DNA of 64,000 nt from Paraburkholderia graminis C4D1M (GCF_000172415.1 NZ_ABLD01000002.1:186001-250000), one strand, 5' to 3'; positions 9,069 through 18,081 are shown, counted from the stretch's first letter. Program-made: numbers and translations. Notes: generated from the sequence alone by a model not told the origin.

Positions 9069-9839
9069 TCAATTGCCGTACGGGTCGAAGTCGAAGTACT
9101 TTTTCGCGATCTGCGCATAGGTGCCGTCTTTCAGCATCGCGGCAATCGCGGCGTTCATCGACGCCTGCACTGCCGTCTCGTCCTTGCGCAAGCCGATGCC
9201 CGTGCCGCGATCGCCCATCGAAAGCGGTTCGCCGACAAACGCAAAGCCCTTGCCGGACGGCGTGCGCAAAAAGCCGAAGTCCGCTTCCACCGAGCCGAGC
9301 AGCGCGCCGTCGAGTCGTCCATTCTGCAAGTCGGCGAACACCTCGTCCTGGCTCTTGTACGCGACGACATGCGCGCCGAGCGGCGTCCAGTTCTTCAGCG
9401 CATAACCTTCGAACTGCGTGCCCGATTGCACGCCGATCTGTTTGCCCGAGAGCGCCTGCAAGCCCGCGGCGAGCGGCGAGCCTTGCCGCGCGATCAGCCG
9501 CGATTTGAATTGAAAGAGCTTCGACGTAAATAGAATCTGCTGCTCGCGTTTCTGCGTGATCGCCATCGACGAAAGAATCGCGTCGATCTTGCGTGCCTGC
9601 AGCGCGGGAATCATCCCCGAAAATTCGAGCTCGACCCATTGGCAACGCGCTTTAATGCGGCGGCAAATTTCATTGCCGAGGTCGACGTCGAAGCCTTTGA
9701 GGCTGCCGTCGGGCGACTTCGAATCCATCGGCGGATAGCTCGGGTCGATGCCGAGGCGCAGCGTGTCGGACCCGGCGGCAAACGCGCCGCTGCTGAGGGC
9801 CAGCGCGGCGCTTACGATCATCATCAGAGGCAGTTTCAT
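9069..9839 (-). CDS. Polar amino-acid type ABC transporter periplasmic binding protein
   Basis: A 256-residue SBP_bac_3 family protein. The first 22 residues (MKLPLMMIVSAALALSSGAFA) form a Sec signal peptide cut after FAA. The mature start SDTLRLGIDPSYPPMDSK and the following GFDVDLGNEICRRI are the classic opening of HisJ/ArtJ-type binding proteins, and SMAITQKREQQILFT is the hinge region. No permease or ATPase gene is adjacent, so it works with a transporter encoded elsewhere or the locus is an orphan. A LysR gene is divergently placed 132 bases away and a deacylase gene lies downstream, suggesting inducible uptake of an acylated or basic amino acid. The upstream open frame to 10229 has no signal-like start and is rejected. 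Confidence 0.85.
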   Translation of the reverse strand: MKLPLMMIVSAALALSSGAFAAGSDTLRLGIDPSYPPMDSKSPDGSLKGFDVDLGNEICRRIKARCQWVELEFSGMIPALQARKIDAILSSMAITQKREQQILFTSKLFQFKSRLIARQGSPLAAGLQALSGKQIGVQSGTQFEGYALKNWTPLGAHVVAYKSQDEVFADLQNGRLDGALLGSVEADFGFLRTPSGKGFAFVGEPLSMGDRGTGIGLRKDETAVQASMNAAIAAMLKDGTYAQIAKKYFDFDPYGN

Positions 9840-9923
9840 GGGAGCGGAAGTTGTCGAAGTGGACGGAACACGGCGAGCCCATCGTATGCCGCTGCGCCGC
9901 TTCATAGAAGTCAGCTTCGGACT

Positions 9924-9931
9924 ATCATGAT
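9924..9931. promoter_or_regulatory. Candidate LysR operator core in divergent region
   Basis: An ATCATGAT palindrome lies 40 bases before the LysR start, within the 132-base divergent region between the binding protein gene and the LysR gene. LysR regulators usually bind a short dyad near their own promoter and control the divergent gene. The dyad is short, so the call is weak. Confidence 0.25.
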
Positions 9932-9971
9932 CACTTTTGCCGATCACCGGCAGTGAACCACGGACGCTCCA

Positions 9972-10892
9972 ATGGCGTTGACGATCTCCCAACTGCGGGC
10001 CTTCAAGGCCGTCGCCGAACATGGCAGCTTGCGCGCGGCCTCGCGTGCACTCGGCGTCGCGCAAAGCGGCATCACGCAGCAGTTGCAGAACCTGGAATCG
10101 ATGTTGGGCGCGACGCTTTTCATCCGAACGAATCGCGGCATCGCGCTGACCGCGCTCGGCCAGCGGCTCTTGCAGCGAGCGGGCGCGATTATCGGCGAGT
10201 GCGAGCGCGCCGAGCAGGAGGTGCAGCAATTGCGCGGCGACTACGCGGGCGAGGTCACGTTCGGCATGACGACCGAACCGTTAGTCGATGCATTGGCGCC
10301 CGTGCTGATGCAGTTCCGCACGCGCTTCGAGCGAGTGGCGCTGCATCTGCGCACCGGCACATCGCGCATGATGATTTCGTGGATTCGCGAAGGCACGCTC
10401 GACTTCGCAGTCGCGCTAGTGTCGAAGCACACGGATACCGCTGATCTTTCCGTCGCGCCGCTGTATCGCTCCGATCCAGTGATCGTCTGCCGCAAGGGTC
10501 ATCCGAAGGCGCGGGCTCGCTCGCTTGCCGATCTCGCCGATTGCACATGGATCGCCACGCGCTCGCCGAATCTCACCGACGATCCGCAAGTCAATCGACT
10601 GAATCATCTGTTCGAAAGCCACGGTTTGCCGCCGCCGAAAATCGTCGCGACCGTCGAAGGTTTGTACGAGACGCTGCATCTCGTCGGCGCAACGGATTGC
10701 CTGTCGCTGGAGTCGTCGATTGTCGCAACACAGGGCGCGTTTGCCGGCGCGCTGACCACGATCGACGTCCGCGAGCGCGCTATCGAGCAAACCGTCTGCC
10801 TGTTGCAACGCGCCGCGATTCCGCTCACGCCCGCCGCGCAGGAACTCGCCACGATGATCGCGTCGTACACGCGCACCGTGCGGGCGCGTTGA
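9972..10892 (+). CDS. LysR-family transcriptional regulator
   Basis: A 306-residue LysR protein. The winged HTH occupies residues 3-62 (ISQLRAFKAVAEHGSLRAAS, then GVAQSGITQQLQNLE and LFIRTNRG), followed by a linker helix and a periplasmic-binding-like effector domain (GEVTFGMTTEPLVDALAPVL). It is divergent from the amino-acid binding protein gene, the standard arrangement for a LysR regulator controlling its neighbour, so it probably regulates the binding protein and deacylase genes in response to their substrate. The effector is unknown. Confidence 0.88.
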   Translation: MALTISQLRAFKAVAEHGSLRAASRALGVAQSGITQQLQNLESMLGATLFIRTNRGIALTALGQRLLQRAGAIIGECERAEQEVQQLRGDYAGEVTFGMTTEPLVDALAPVLMQFRTRFERVALHLRTGTSRMMISWIREGTLDFAVALVSKHTDTADLSVAPLYRSDPVIVCRKGHPKARARSLADLADCTWIATRSPNLTDDPQVNRLNHLFESHGLPPPKIVATVEGLYETLHLVGATDCLSLESSIVATQGAFAGALTTIDVRERAIEQTVCLLQRAAIPLTPAAQELATMIASYTRTVRAR

Positions 10893-11027
10893 TGGCGGCG
10901 CTGCAAGCAGGCTTGCCGCGCTGCGACTAGAATCAAAGCCCCCTTCTTCGCGCGAACAACTTTCGAGGCGTCAGTAAAAAGAAAGGCGCGAGGCTATGTC
11001 GCAGACCATCAACAGGAGTTTTCCCAC

Positions 11028-11876
11028 ATGATGAATCGAGACAATCCCGTCTGGCTGATCACCGGCTGTTCGACCGGCTTTGGCCGCGAACTCGCGAAGC
11101 TGGTGCTCGAGCGCGGCTGGCGCGCCGTGGTCACGGCACGCGATGCATCGAAAGTAAAAGACATTGCCGAGCCGCACGGCGAGCGCGCGCTCGTTCTGCC
11201 GCTCGACGTGACGAACCGCGCGCAGATCGCGGAGGTCGTCGCACAGGCAAAGCAGCGTTTTGGCCGCATCGACGCGCTCGTGAATAACGCCGGCTACGGC
11301 TATCTGGCGGCAATCGAAGAAGGCGAAGACGCGGAAGTGCGGGCGATGTTCGAGACCAACGTGTTCGGTCTCGTCGACATCACGAAAGCCGTGTTGCCGG
11401 TCATGCGCGAGCAGCGTAGCGGTCTGATCGTCAACGTATCGTCGATTGGCGGGCTCGCGAGTTTCGCGGCGACCGGCTATTACCACGCGACGAAATATGC
11501 GGTGGAGGGTCTGTCGGAAACGCTCGCCGCCGAGGTCAAGCCGCTCGGCATCGACGTGCTGATCGTGGAGCCCGGTCCGTTCCGCACGAATTGGGCCGGT
11601 GCGTCGATGAAGCAGTCGGCCACCGTCATCGACGACTACGCGGCCACCGCCGGCGAGCGCCGCAAGCAGACGGAAGCGCGCAGCGGCAACCAGGCGGGCG
11701 ATCCGGTGCGCGCGGCGCAAGCGATTATCGACGCCGCGCTATCGGACAAGCCGCCTCTGCGTTTGCTGCTCGGCAAGACCGCGCTCGAACTCGCGCGCAA
11801 GAAGCTCGACTTCATGCGCGGCGATTTCGATGCGTGGGAAGCGACCACCGTGGGCGCCGATTACCCGGACGCCTAG
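11028..11876 (+). CDS. SDR family oxidoreductase
   Basis: A 282-residue classical short-chain dehydrogenase/reductase. The cofactor loop is TGCSTGFG at residues 13-20, the NNAG motif is present, and the active site is Ser in NVSSIGG with YHATK. The C-terminal extension, beyond the usual 250 residues, belongs to the group annotated as oxidoreductases of unknown carbonyl or alcohol substrates. RBS AGGAG lies ten bases upstream. The gene stands alone between LysR and a convergent rubredoxin gene, which it overlaps by four bases at the stops. Substrate unknown. Confidence 0.85.
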   Translation: MMNRDNPVWLITGCSTGFGRELAKLVLERGWRAVVTARDASKVKDIAEPHGERALVLPLDVTNRAQIAEVVAQAKQRFGRIDALVNNAGYGYLAAIEEGEDAEVRAMFETNVFGLVDITKAVLPVMREQRSGLIVNVSSIGGLASFAATGYYHATKYAVEGLSETLAAEVKPLGIDVLIVEPGPFRTNWAGASMKQSATVIDDYAATAGERRKQTEARSGNQAGDPVRAAQAIIDAALSDKPPLRLLLGKTALELARKKLDFMRGDFDAWEATTVGADYPDA

Positions 11877-12325
11877 AACTCGACGAGCGCGAAGTCTTCC
11901 TTGCCCACGTCGCACAGCGGGCAACGCCAGTCGGCGGGAACGTCGGCCCAGCGTGTGCCCGGCGCGATGGCTTCTTCGGGCAAGCCGGCGGCTTCGTCGT
12001 AAATCCAGCCGCAGATCACGCAGACCCACTGCTTGAAGTCGTCGGCGGAAGCGGGGTTGGCGGCGTTGGCGGCGTTGGTGGCATTCGCCGACGGCGAATC
12101 CGGCGCGCTTTGCTGCTGTGAAGCCGGCGTCTCGTCCAGGCTGACGACGAGCGGCGCCTCCGTGCTCGCGCCGCTTGCGCTGCTCGCTGCGAGGCGCGCC
12201 TGCAGGCTGTCGAGCAGGCGTTGCGCTTCGTCTTGCGTGAGGTCGATCCAGTAGGGATCGCCTGCGCCGTCGTTGAGCCGTTCGGGGGAAAACTGGATCT
12301 CCAACGCTACGCCCTTCTTGTACAT
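11873..12325 (-). CDS. Rubredoxin-domain protein with N-terminal extension
   Basis: A 150-residue protein. The last 50 residues are a complete rubredoxin (CVICGWIYDEAAG, then CPLCDVGKEDF), with four Cys that ligate one Fe for one-electron transfer. It is preceded by a 45-residue segment (EIQFSPERLNDGAGDPYWID and a helix QDEAQRLLDSLQARL) and a low-complexity Asn/Ala linker of about 35 residues. Free rubredoxins are about 55 residues, so this is a fusion. The N-terminal part resembles nothing I can name. A tiny membrane protein gene ends seven bases upstream on the same strand, suggesting membrane-linked electron transfer. The alkane hydroxylase that often uses rubredoxin is not in the window. 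Confidence 0.82.
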   Translation of the reverse strand: MYKKGVALEIQFSPERLNDGAGDPYWIDLTQDEAQRLLDSLQARLAASSASGASTEAPLVVSLDETPASQQQSAPDSPSANATNAANAANPASADDFKQWVCVICGWIYDEAAGLPEEAIAPGTRWADVPADWRCPLCDVGKEDFALVEF

Positions 12326-12332
12326 GACGGCG

Positions 12333-12449
12333 TTACACGACCAGATTGAGCACGATGGCCGCGATAAGCGCAGTGCCGCCGATCAGGCCAAGCAATTGAA
12401 GCAGAGTGAGGGATTTGCGCGATGCGGTGGGGAGTTGTTGCGTGGTCAC
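12333..12449 (-). CDS. Tiny single-pass membrane protein upstream of rubredoxin gene
   Basis: A 38-codon frame starting at GTG: a basic polar head (VTTQQLPTASRKS) followed by about 24 hydrophobic residues (LTLLQLLGLIGGTALIAAIV), so one transmembrane helix with the N-terminus probably in the cytoplasm. It ends seven bases before the rubredoxin-fusion start on the same strand, implying co-transcription. A longer frame reaches 12578, but its additional N-terminus looks random. No family recognised. The case rests on hydrophobic pattern and position only. Confidence 0.45.
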   Translation of the reverse strand: MTTQQLPTASRKSLTLLQLLGLIGGTALIAAIVLNLVV

Positions 12450-12677
12450 GAGACGGTCTTCGGAAATCGGAAAAAGCGAAATGGTACACGGGTCGCGCGG
12501 CGGCGCATGCCGATTTGCGCAAACCCGTGTGTGATGTTGGGCAAGCGGTGGCTCGCCTGATTGGCGAGCACTTGCCATTATCGCAGCGCGAACGCGCCGG
12601 ATTATTTACGGCGCGGAGATGAACTCATTCGCGGGCAGGCGCAAAGCCGCCCGCGGTAGGCCACCCCGCGCTTCCGC

Positions 12678-13886
12678 TCAGCTTTTCGCCAGCGGGCTGC
12701 CGTGACGCGAGTCCCAGAAGCGGATCACTTCGGTATCCCCGGTGCCCGCGCCGACCACCTGATCCGGCGAGCCGCATTCGCGCAGCAGCGCGCGCAGATC
12801 GTTGATAACGGGAAACACCTCGTGATTCCAGTCCGCGCCCTGCGAATCGTGCGCGCGCTGCTCTGCTTCGACGATTTCGCGGTCTTCCTTGAAGATGCGC
12901 TCGGTGAACCACACCAGCAGCGGCCACGCGAGGTTCAGTGCGCCAGGAATTCCGGGCTTGCGAATCGACAGCAGCCCGAATGTGCGATTGGTGCGCTGCT
13001 CGCGATCGAGCGGCACATAGACGATCCACAGATCCATCACGAGTGTCTTCTCCGACGTGCGAATCTGCAGCGTCTGATACGGATACTCGGTGCGGATCGT
13101 CATCACGTCCTTGTCGTTGTCGCCGCCCGTTTTGCGGCTCTGGCCGAACACGATAGCCTCGCCGATCGGCTGCTGGCCGGCCATGCGCGCAAACGTATAG
13201 TCGACCTCGACCCAGCCTTCGCCGCGCCGCCGCCCGAGCGAACGCGCGCGCATCTGTCCCATTTGCCGGCGATGCAAAAACTGATGGTTCATGTCCATCA
13301 GATTCTCGTGCATGAACGAGTAGTGGCAATTCACCGGACGGCCGAAGCGCCGCGTCTTGTACTTCTTGTCCGACACGGAGCCGAGCGTGGGCAGCGGCCG
13401 AACCTCGGCCATTGCCGGGTCGCCGGGGAATACGAAGATCAGTCCTTCCACTTCGCGGCACGGATACGAGCGCACGCCGTTCGGCAAACGCTCGCGCCCG
13501 AGATAGGGCACGTCGATGCATTTGCCCGAGCAGTCGTAAGTCCAGCCGTGGTAACCGCAACGAATCGATTCGCCATCGACCACGCCCTGGTGCAACGGCA
13601 CCTGCCGATGCGCGCAGCGGTCTTCGAGCGCGAACACTTTGCCGGACTCGGTGCGCGCGAGCACGATCGGATCGCCCGCGAACGTCACCCCATGCGTCTT
13701 GCCGCGCTTCACCTCATGTGACCACGCGAGCGGATACCAGTAGTCCGGGTGAATCCCGACGCGGCGCAGGTCGCGAACCGGCGCGTCGTTGGCGGCCTGG
13801 CCCTGTGTGGGAGCGGCTTTTGGCGATGCCGCATGCGTTGGCGACGCCTCGACGGTGTTTTGTTCGAGCGGGGGAACAGCATGCAT
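12678..13886 (-). CDS. Rieske non-heme iron oxygenase, alpha subunit
   Basis: A 402-residue aromatic ring-hydroxylating or O-demethylating oxygenase. The Rieske [2Fe-2S] site is C91-A-H93 with C110-GY-H113 (CAHRQVPL and CGYHGWTYD). The mononuclear iron segment is HENLMDMNHQFLHRR, of the vanillate demethylase/phthalate dioxygenase type. A 40-residue Ala/Pro-rich N-terminal extension precedes the core. RBS GGAGG lies eleven bases before the ATG. No ferredoxin or reductase gene is adjacent, so electron donors must come from elsewhere, possibly from the neighbouring rubredoxin or from the components at 20-32 kb. Substrate unknown. Confidence 0.87.
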   Translation of the reverse strand: MHAVPPLEQNTVEASPTHAASPKAAPTQGQAANDAPVRDLRRVGIHPDYWYPLAWSHEVKRGKTHGVTFAGDPIVLARTESGKVFALEDRCAHRQVPLHQGVVDGESIRCGYHGWTYDCSGKCIDVPYLGRERLPNGVRSYPCREVEGLIFVFPGDPAMAEVRPLPTLGSVSDKKYKTRRFGRPVNCHYSFMHENLMDMNHQFLHRRQMGQMRARSLGRRRGEGWVEVDYTFARMAGQQPIGEAIVFGQSRKTGGDNDKDVMTIRTEYPYQTLQIRTSEKTLVMDLWIVYVPLDREQRTNRTFGLLSIRKPGIPGALNLAWPLLVWFTERIFKEDREIVEAEQRAHDSQGADWNHEVFPVINDLRALLRECGSPDQVVGAGTGDTEVIRFWDSRHGSPLAKS

Positions 13887-14030
13887 AGTGTGGAGCCTCC
13901 GTGCACGTGCGGATAGAGTAGGAGGCCGCGTGTGGCGGCCGTTATCGCCGTCAGTCTACTCGAACCGGGCGGAGCCTGGGGCGGGCGGGACATCGCGCCG
14001 CGCCCGGCGGCCGGGTGCTCGGGGGTGTCG

Positions 14031-15482
14031 CTACGCGTCGTCGCGGGCTATCAGGCCGGTGCGGCGCTGCACGCCCCACGAGCGTCCGCCGCGCAAAAAA
14101 TGCAGCCAGCCGAGCGCCGCGCCCAGGTGCCGCAGCAACTGGAAAGTGAACGGCTCCGCGATTGCCGCGAGCATCGCCATCCCCATGCCGGCACGGCTGC
14201 GCGTGCCGGTCCAGCGTCGGTAAAGATGGATGCTCCACAGGTAAAAGGCGAGATCGATCGCCGTTTTGACGCCGATCACGCCGAAGATCGACGCGACGAT
14301 CGCGCCGTGACCGCCCAGCAAAAAAGCGAGCAGCAATCCGAACGCCGTCAGGCCGTAGATCGGCTGCATCGTGTCGAGCGCCTTGACGGGCAGCATCAGC
14401 ATGCCGAGCATTCCATAGCGCGGATTGCCGGTCATGTCGCGATTCCAGTACTGCGTTTGCAGGAAGCCCGCGAACCAGCGGCGGCGCTGGCGCAGGAAAC
14501 TGGCGAGGTTGTCGGGCGCATCCGTGTGCGCATGCGCGTTGCCGATCACGCGCACGTCCCAGCCGAGGCCGTGATCGACGGAATGACGGCGCAGCCGGTG
14601 AATCAGCTCGTAGTCTTCGACCAGACACTGCGGATCGAAACCGCCGACGTCCAGCAGCGCCTCGCGTTTGAACGATGCGAACGCGCCCGACACGAGCAGC
14701 AGACTGTCGGCGCGCATCCACGCAAAACGCGCGATGAAATTGCGCATGTATTCGTAGGTCTGGAACCATTGCAGCACGCGGCCCGACGCCGATTTGCCGC
14801 ACACCGGCACCAGAATGCCGGCCGCGGCGACGAGCTTCGCGTCGCTCGCAAAAGCGGCGCGCATCGCGTAGGTGGCGTCGTCATCGAGCAGCGTGTCGGC
14901 GTCGACGGTCATCACGGTTTTCGTTGTCATCAACGTGATGGCGGCGTTCAGCGCGCGCGCCTTGCCGCCGTGCGGCATGCGCAGCCAGAAGAGGTTCGGA
15001 TGCAGCGCGCTCGGTGCGCTCAGCGTGCCCTCGGCAGGCGCGGTGAGACCGAAGCGTTCGGTGAGGAGCGAGTGCGTTTGATCGGTCGAGCCGTCGTCGG
15101 CAATGACGATTTGAGCCGGGCCGTGCACCTGCCGCAGCAGCGCCGCGATCGTGACCGGCAGCACGGCCGCCTCGTTATGCGATGCGACGATCACGCCCAT
15201 GTCCGGCAGAGTGCGCCGATCGTAATCGGGCTCGAGCGGCGGCACACGGCGCATCAACGGCAAGCTTTTCCAGGTGACGAACGCGAGCAGCAACGTGTCG
15301 TAGATCACGTAGGCGATACCCGTCGACCACGCAACCACGCCGTGCAGAAAGAATGCACGCGCAAACAACAGCAGCCATGCAGCGACGACGGCCGTATGAA
15401 TCAGCGTGCTCAACCACGTCGTGCCGCGCGGCACGATGCGGGGCGATGCAAGCGCGAACGCCTGTTCCAGGGTCTTTTTCAA
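14031..15482 (-). CDS. Membrane glycosyltransferase family 2 (BcsA/NodC-like)
   Basis: A 483-residue processive-type GT2. Two N-terminal transmembrane helices (residues about 25-70) precede the GT-A domain, whose motifs are IVIADDGSTDQT (UDP binding), DADTLLDDD (metal-binding DxD), EDYELIHRLRRH (catalytic base) and QRRRWFAGFL (acceptor). At least three C-terminal helices follow. The signature Q-x-x-RW indicates a processive enzyme making a beta-linked polysaccharide, but no other polysaccharide genes are nearby. The start codon is TTG with no obvious ribosome binding site, so the exact start is uncertain. Confidence 0.82.
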   Translation of the reverse strand: MKKTLEQAFALASPRIVPRGTTWLSTLIHTAVVAAWLLLFARAFFLHGVVAWSTGIAYVIYDTLLLAFVTWKSLPLMRRVPPLEPDYDRRTLPDMGVIVASHNEAAVLPVTIAALLRQVHGPAQIVIADDGSTDQTHSLLTERFGLTAPAEGTLSAPSALHPNLFWLRMPHGGKARALNAAITLMTTKTVMTVDADTLLDDDATYAMRAAFASDAKLVAAAGILVPVCGKSASGRVLQWFQTYEYMRNFIARFAWMRADSLLLVSGAFASFKREALLDVGGFDPQCLVEDYELIHRLRRHSVDHGLGWDVRVIGNAHAHTDAPDNLASFLRQRRRWFAGFLQTQYWNRDMTGNPRYGMLGMLMLPVKALDTMQPIYGLTAFGLLLAFLLGGHGAIVASIFGVIGVKTAIDLAFYLWSIHLYRRWTGTRSRAGMGMAMLAAIAEPFTFQLLRHLGAALGWLHFLRGGRSWGVQRRTGLIARDDA

Positions 15483-15535
15483 AATTGCTAAGCGTCGATG
15501 GTTGCTACCGTTTCAGAAAATGAGCGATGCGGCTG

Positions 15536-16135
15536 TCACGGCACCATGCGCTTCAGAACCGATTTGCGATCGATCCACTCATGCTTCAGCGCGCCGCCGA
15601 TATGCATGGCGAGCAACGCGTACAGCGCATAGCCGAGCCACGTATGCAATGCGCCGAAGCGGTCATGCAGCGTCTCCTTCAACGCGGGCTCGAGGTTCAT
15701 CACGTAGCCGATGCGCGGCCAGGGAAACAGATCGAAGAGCCGCATGGGATGCGTGGCCGCGTCCTTCCATGCCGAGTCGTGCAGCCAGCCCGAGAGCGGC
15801 AGCGCGATCATCAGGAAATAGAGAACGAAGTGCGCGACATGCGCGGCCACTTTTTCCCACGACGGAAATTCGCGCGGCAGCGGCGGCGGCTTGTGCGATA
15901 CGCGCCACAAGATCCGCATTAGCGCGAGGCCCAGTACCGTGATGCCGATGGACTTGTGCGTATTGATCACGGGACGCACCCAGTCGTCGGGCAACGAGTC
16001 CGCGCTCAAGGCTAGCACCACGTTGCCGATGATCAGCAACGCGATGAGCCAGTGCAGCGCGATCGCCGTGCGCGTGTATCGCGGGGCCGCCAAAGCGTGG
16101 GTCTGGTTGGCCAGACGTTGAGTGTGCGTATTCAT
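15536..16135 (-). CDS. Cytochrome b561 family protein
   Basis: A 199-residue protein with four hydrophobic helices and the His pattern of bacterial cytochrome b561: ALHWLIALLIIGN in helix 1, NTHKSIG before helix 2, AAHVAHFVLYFLMI in helix 3 and LHTWLGYALYALLAMHIGGALKH in helix 4. These bind two b-type hemes in the cytoplasmic membrane and pass electrons between quinol and partner proteins. It is downstream of nothing on its strand and 53 bases from the GT2 gene. The physiological partner is unknown. Confidence 0.88.
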   Translation of the reverse strand: MNTHTQRLANQTHALAAPRYTRTAIALHWLIALLIIGNVVLALSADSLPDDWVRPVINTHKSIGITVLGLALMRILWRVSHKPPPLPREFPSWEKVAAHVAHFVLYFLMIALPLSGWLHDSAWKDAATHPMRLFDLFPWPRIGYVMNLEPALKETLHDRFGALHTWLGYALYALLAMHIGGALKHEWIDRKSVLKRMVP

Positions 16136-16483
16136 GAGTGATGTGATCGGCGAGAGAATCGTTGCAATGTCTTTGTAATGGCGCGTTCAGCGTGTTCAGC
16201 GTGTTCAGCGGCTTAAGCGACGCACTATTCACGGACAAGAACTGCTGAGTGTGCCGTTTTATTCCATGACGTGCTTAATGATGTGTTTCGGTTTATTTCA
16301 CGTCGGCAGGCGTCGGCGAGTTTGCGCTAGACCCGAGAACTTCGTGGCGCAAGAAAAATATCTCTGTGGCGTGCAACCCGCGATAGCCCAATTCAATTGG
16401 CATCGGCGGAAATCGCATCCTCTAATAAAAGCCCTGTGTTTGGCTGCATTCGCCTATCGACCGTCGCTTAACCGGAGACATCA
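16136..16483. other. Divergent intergenic region with a tandem 9-bp repeat
   Basis: A 348-base region between the cytochrome b561 gene and the DUF3562 gene. It is AT-richer than its surroundings and should hold both promoters. Three tandem copies of GTTCAGCGT (third copy ending GG) lie at 16185-16211. No credible coding frame is present. Confidence 0.5.
16185..16211. repeat. Tandem repeat, 3 x 9 bp (GTTCAGCGT)
   Basis: Three head-to-tail copies at 16185-16193, 16194-16202 and 16203-16211 (last base differs), 50-75 bases upstream of the cytochrome b561 start codon. A slippage-prone short tandem array. Any regulatory role is speculative. Confidence 0.7.
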
Positions 16484-16687
16484 ATGTCGCAACCCGAGCC
16501 AAATGTGGAAGAAGTGGTGAGAAGCATCGCGGAAGAGACCGATACGCCGACCGAGACGGTCTCGAAGATGTACGCGGACACGTTGGCCGACTATCGCCAT
16601 CAAGCCAAAGTGCAGGACTACGTGCCGCTCTTCGCGGCGAGGAAAGTGCGCGACAAGCTTCGCGACGCGTCACATCGCAAGCATTGA
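16484..16687 (+). CDS. DUF3562 family small protein
   Basis: A 67-residue acidic-then-basic protein: EEVVRSIAEETDTPTETVSK, then YADTLADYRHQAKVQDYVPL and ending RKVRDKLRDASHRKH. The pattern of a short HTH-like N-terminal helix pair followed by D-Y-x-P-L-x-x-x-R-V-R matches DUF3562, a family common in Burkholderia. Function unknown; a DNA-binding or regulatory role is possible from the N-terminal helices. RBS CGGAG lies eight bases before the ATG. Confidence 0.72.
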   Translation: MSQPEPNVEEVVRSIAEETDTPTETVSKMYADTLADYRHQAKVQDYVPLFAARKVRDKLRDASHRKH

Positions 16688-16839
16688 ATATCGCGGCGCG
16701 TGTGTCATGCGATTCGTCGGTTGATTTAGCCTGATACATGCGGCGATATACGCCGCGATACCCGCGCCATTGCACGTAAAACACCGCTTATTTTTTCCCG
16801 CTGCTAGACTGAACTCCGTTCAACGACCGGGGGATTGGC

Positions 16840-17943
16840 ATGCGTGTGGCAATCGTTGGCGCGGGAATCGCCGGGCTGAGCACGGCATGGTCGCTCACCA
16901 AACTGGGGCATGATGTCACGCTGATCGAGCAGGGCTCGATCCCGAATCCGCTCGCCGCATCGGGCGACCGGCATCGCATGATTCGCCGGGCATATGGCGA
17001 AGCCGACGGCTATGCGCAGGCCATCGCCGAAGCGTTCGATAGTTGGGACATGCTATGGGACGATCTCGGCGTTTCGCACTATGCAAATTGCGGCGTGCTC
17101 GGTATTTCGCAGTTTGCCGGCGATGGCGCCGAGCGGTTCCGCATCGGTCTTGACCGCATGGGCTTCGAGTACGAACGGCTTGATTCGCGCGAGGCCGCCC
17201 AGCGTTACCCGTTTCTCGATGCCGCTACGTTTCGCTACGCCTACTTTGATCGCGACGGCGGCACGCTTTTCAGCGAGCGCATTGCGCATGATCTGAAAGC
17301 ATGGCTCCGCATGCGCGGCGTCGACGTTCGCATGCACACGAAGGCCGTGGCGATCGATCCGCAGAACGCGAGCGTGCGCATCGAAAGCGGCGCGACGGTT
17401 CACGCGGACCGGCTCGTCGTGACGGCCGGTGCGTGGACGCTGCGGCTCTTTCCGTCGCTCGCGGAAAACCTCTCTATCTATCGCAACGCCGTTGCTTATC
17501 TGACGCCGCCCGCCGATCTCGACGATGCGTGGTCGAACGCGCCGGCAATCGTCGACATCGGCGGTTCGAGCGACGGCTATGTATTGCCGCCGAGCGACGG
17601 TATTGGTCTGAAGTTCGGTGCGCGTGCATTCAAACGGTCGGTGCCGGATGCAGAAACCGACCGCATCGCCGGGCCCGACGAAGGCGACCGTTTGCGACGG
17701 CTCTTTGCGCCGCCGTTTAGCCGCATCGATGAATACACGGTCACGGAGGTGAAGACCTGCGCGTACACGTTCACCGCGGATGAGCGGTTCTTTTCGAAGC
17801 GCATCGGCAAGACGCTCGTGGTGTCGGCGTGCTCGGGGCACGGCTACAAATTCGGCGCGGCCGTGGGACAGCGAGTCGCGCATGCGCTCGAAACCGATGA
17901 CGACACCACGCTCGTTCAGTGGCTCAGAGCGGAAACGGTGTGA
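16840..17943 (+). CDS. FAD-dependent amine oxidoreductase, sarcosine oxidase-like
   Basis: A 367-residue DAO-family protein. The N-terminus VAIVGAGIAGLSTAWSL is the FAD dinucleotide fold, the segment ASGDRHRMIRRAYGE matches the substrate-side loop of monomeric sarcosine/N-methyltryptophan oxidases, and the C-terminal CAYTFTADERFF followed by ACSGHGYKFGAAVG contains the Cys that carries covalent FAD in that group. It would oxidise a secondary or N-methyl amino acid, releasing aldehyde and peroxide, in the cytoplasm. Starts at ATG 16840 after a GGGGGA stretch. It stands alone between unrelated genes. The substrate may differ from sarcosine. Confidence 0.82.
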   Translation: MRVAIVGAGIAGLSTAWSLTKLGHDVTLIEQGSIPNPLAASGDRHRMIRRAYGEADGYAQAIAEAFDSWDMLWDDLGVSHYANCGVLGISQFAGDGAERFRIGLDRMGFEYERLDSREAAQRYPFLDAATFRYAYFDRDGGTLFSERIAHDLKAWLRMRGVDVRMHTKAVAIDPQNASVRIESGATVHADRLVVTAGAWTLRLFPSLAENLSIYRNAVAYLTPPADLDDAWSNAPAIVDIGGSSDGYVLPPSDGIGLKFGARAFKRSVPDAETDRIAGPDEGDRLRRLFAPPFSRIDEYTVTEVKTCAYTFTADERFFSKRIGKTLVVSACSGHGYKFGAAVGQRVAHALETDDDTTLVQWLRAETV

Positions 17944-18081
17944 GGACGTTGTGAGCGACGGCGCTTGATCTTGCGCTGAGTGAGTGCATGGTTCCAAATT
18001 CTGCGCATGCGCTGGAGCTAACAATCGCGGCCCGATTTTCTTATGCTGACGGTTTGCGTCGATATAACAAAGGAGCCGCGC

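Noticed and set aside
9840..10229. Extension of the amino-acid binding protein to the upstream start at 10229
   Set aside because: The additional 130 residues run antisense into the LysR gene and bury the signal peptide.
13932..15491. 519-codon plus-strand frame opposite the glycosyltransferase gene
   Set aside because: Antisense shadow of a gene with complete GT2 motifs; Arg/His-rich translation with no domain.
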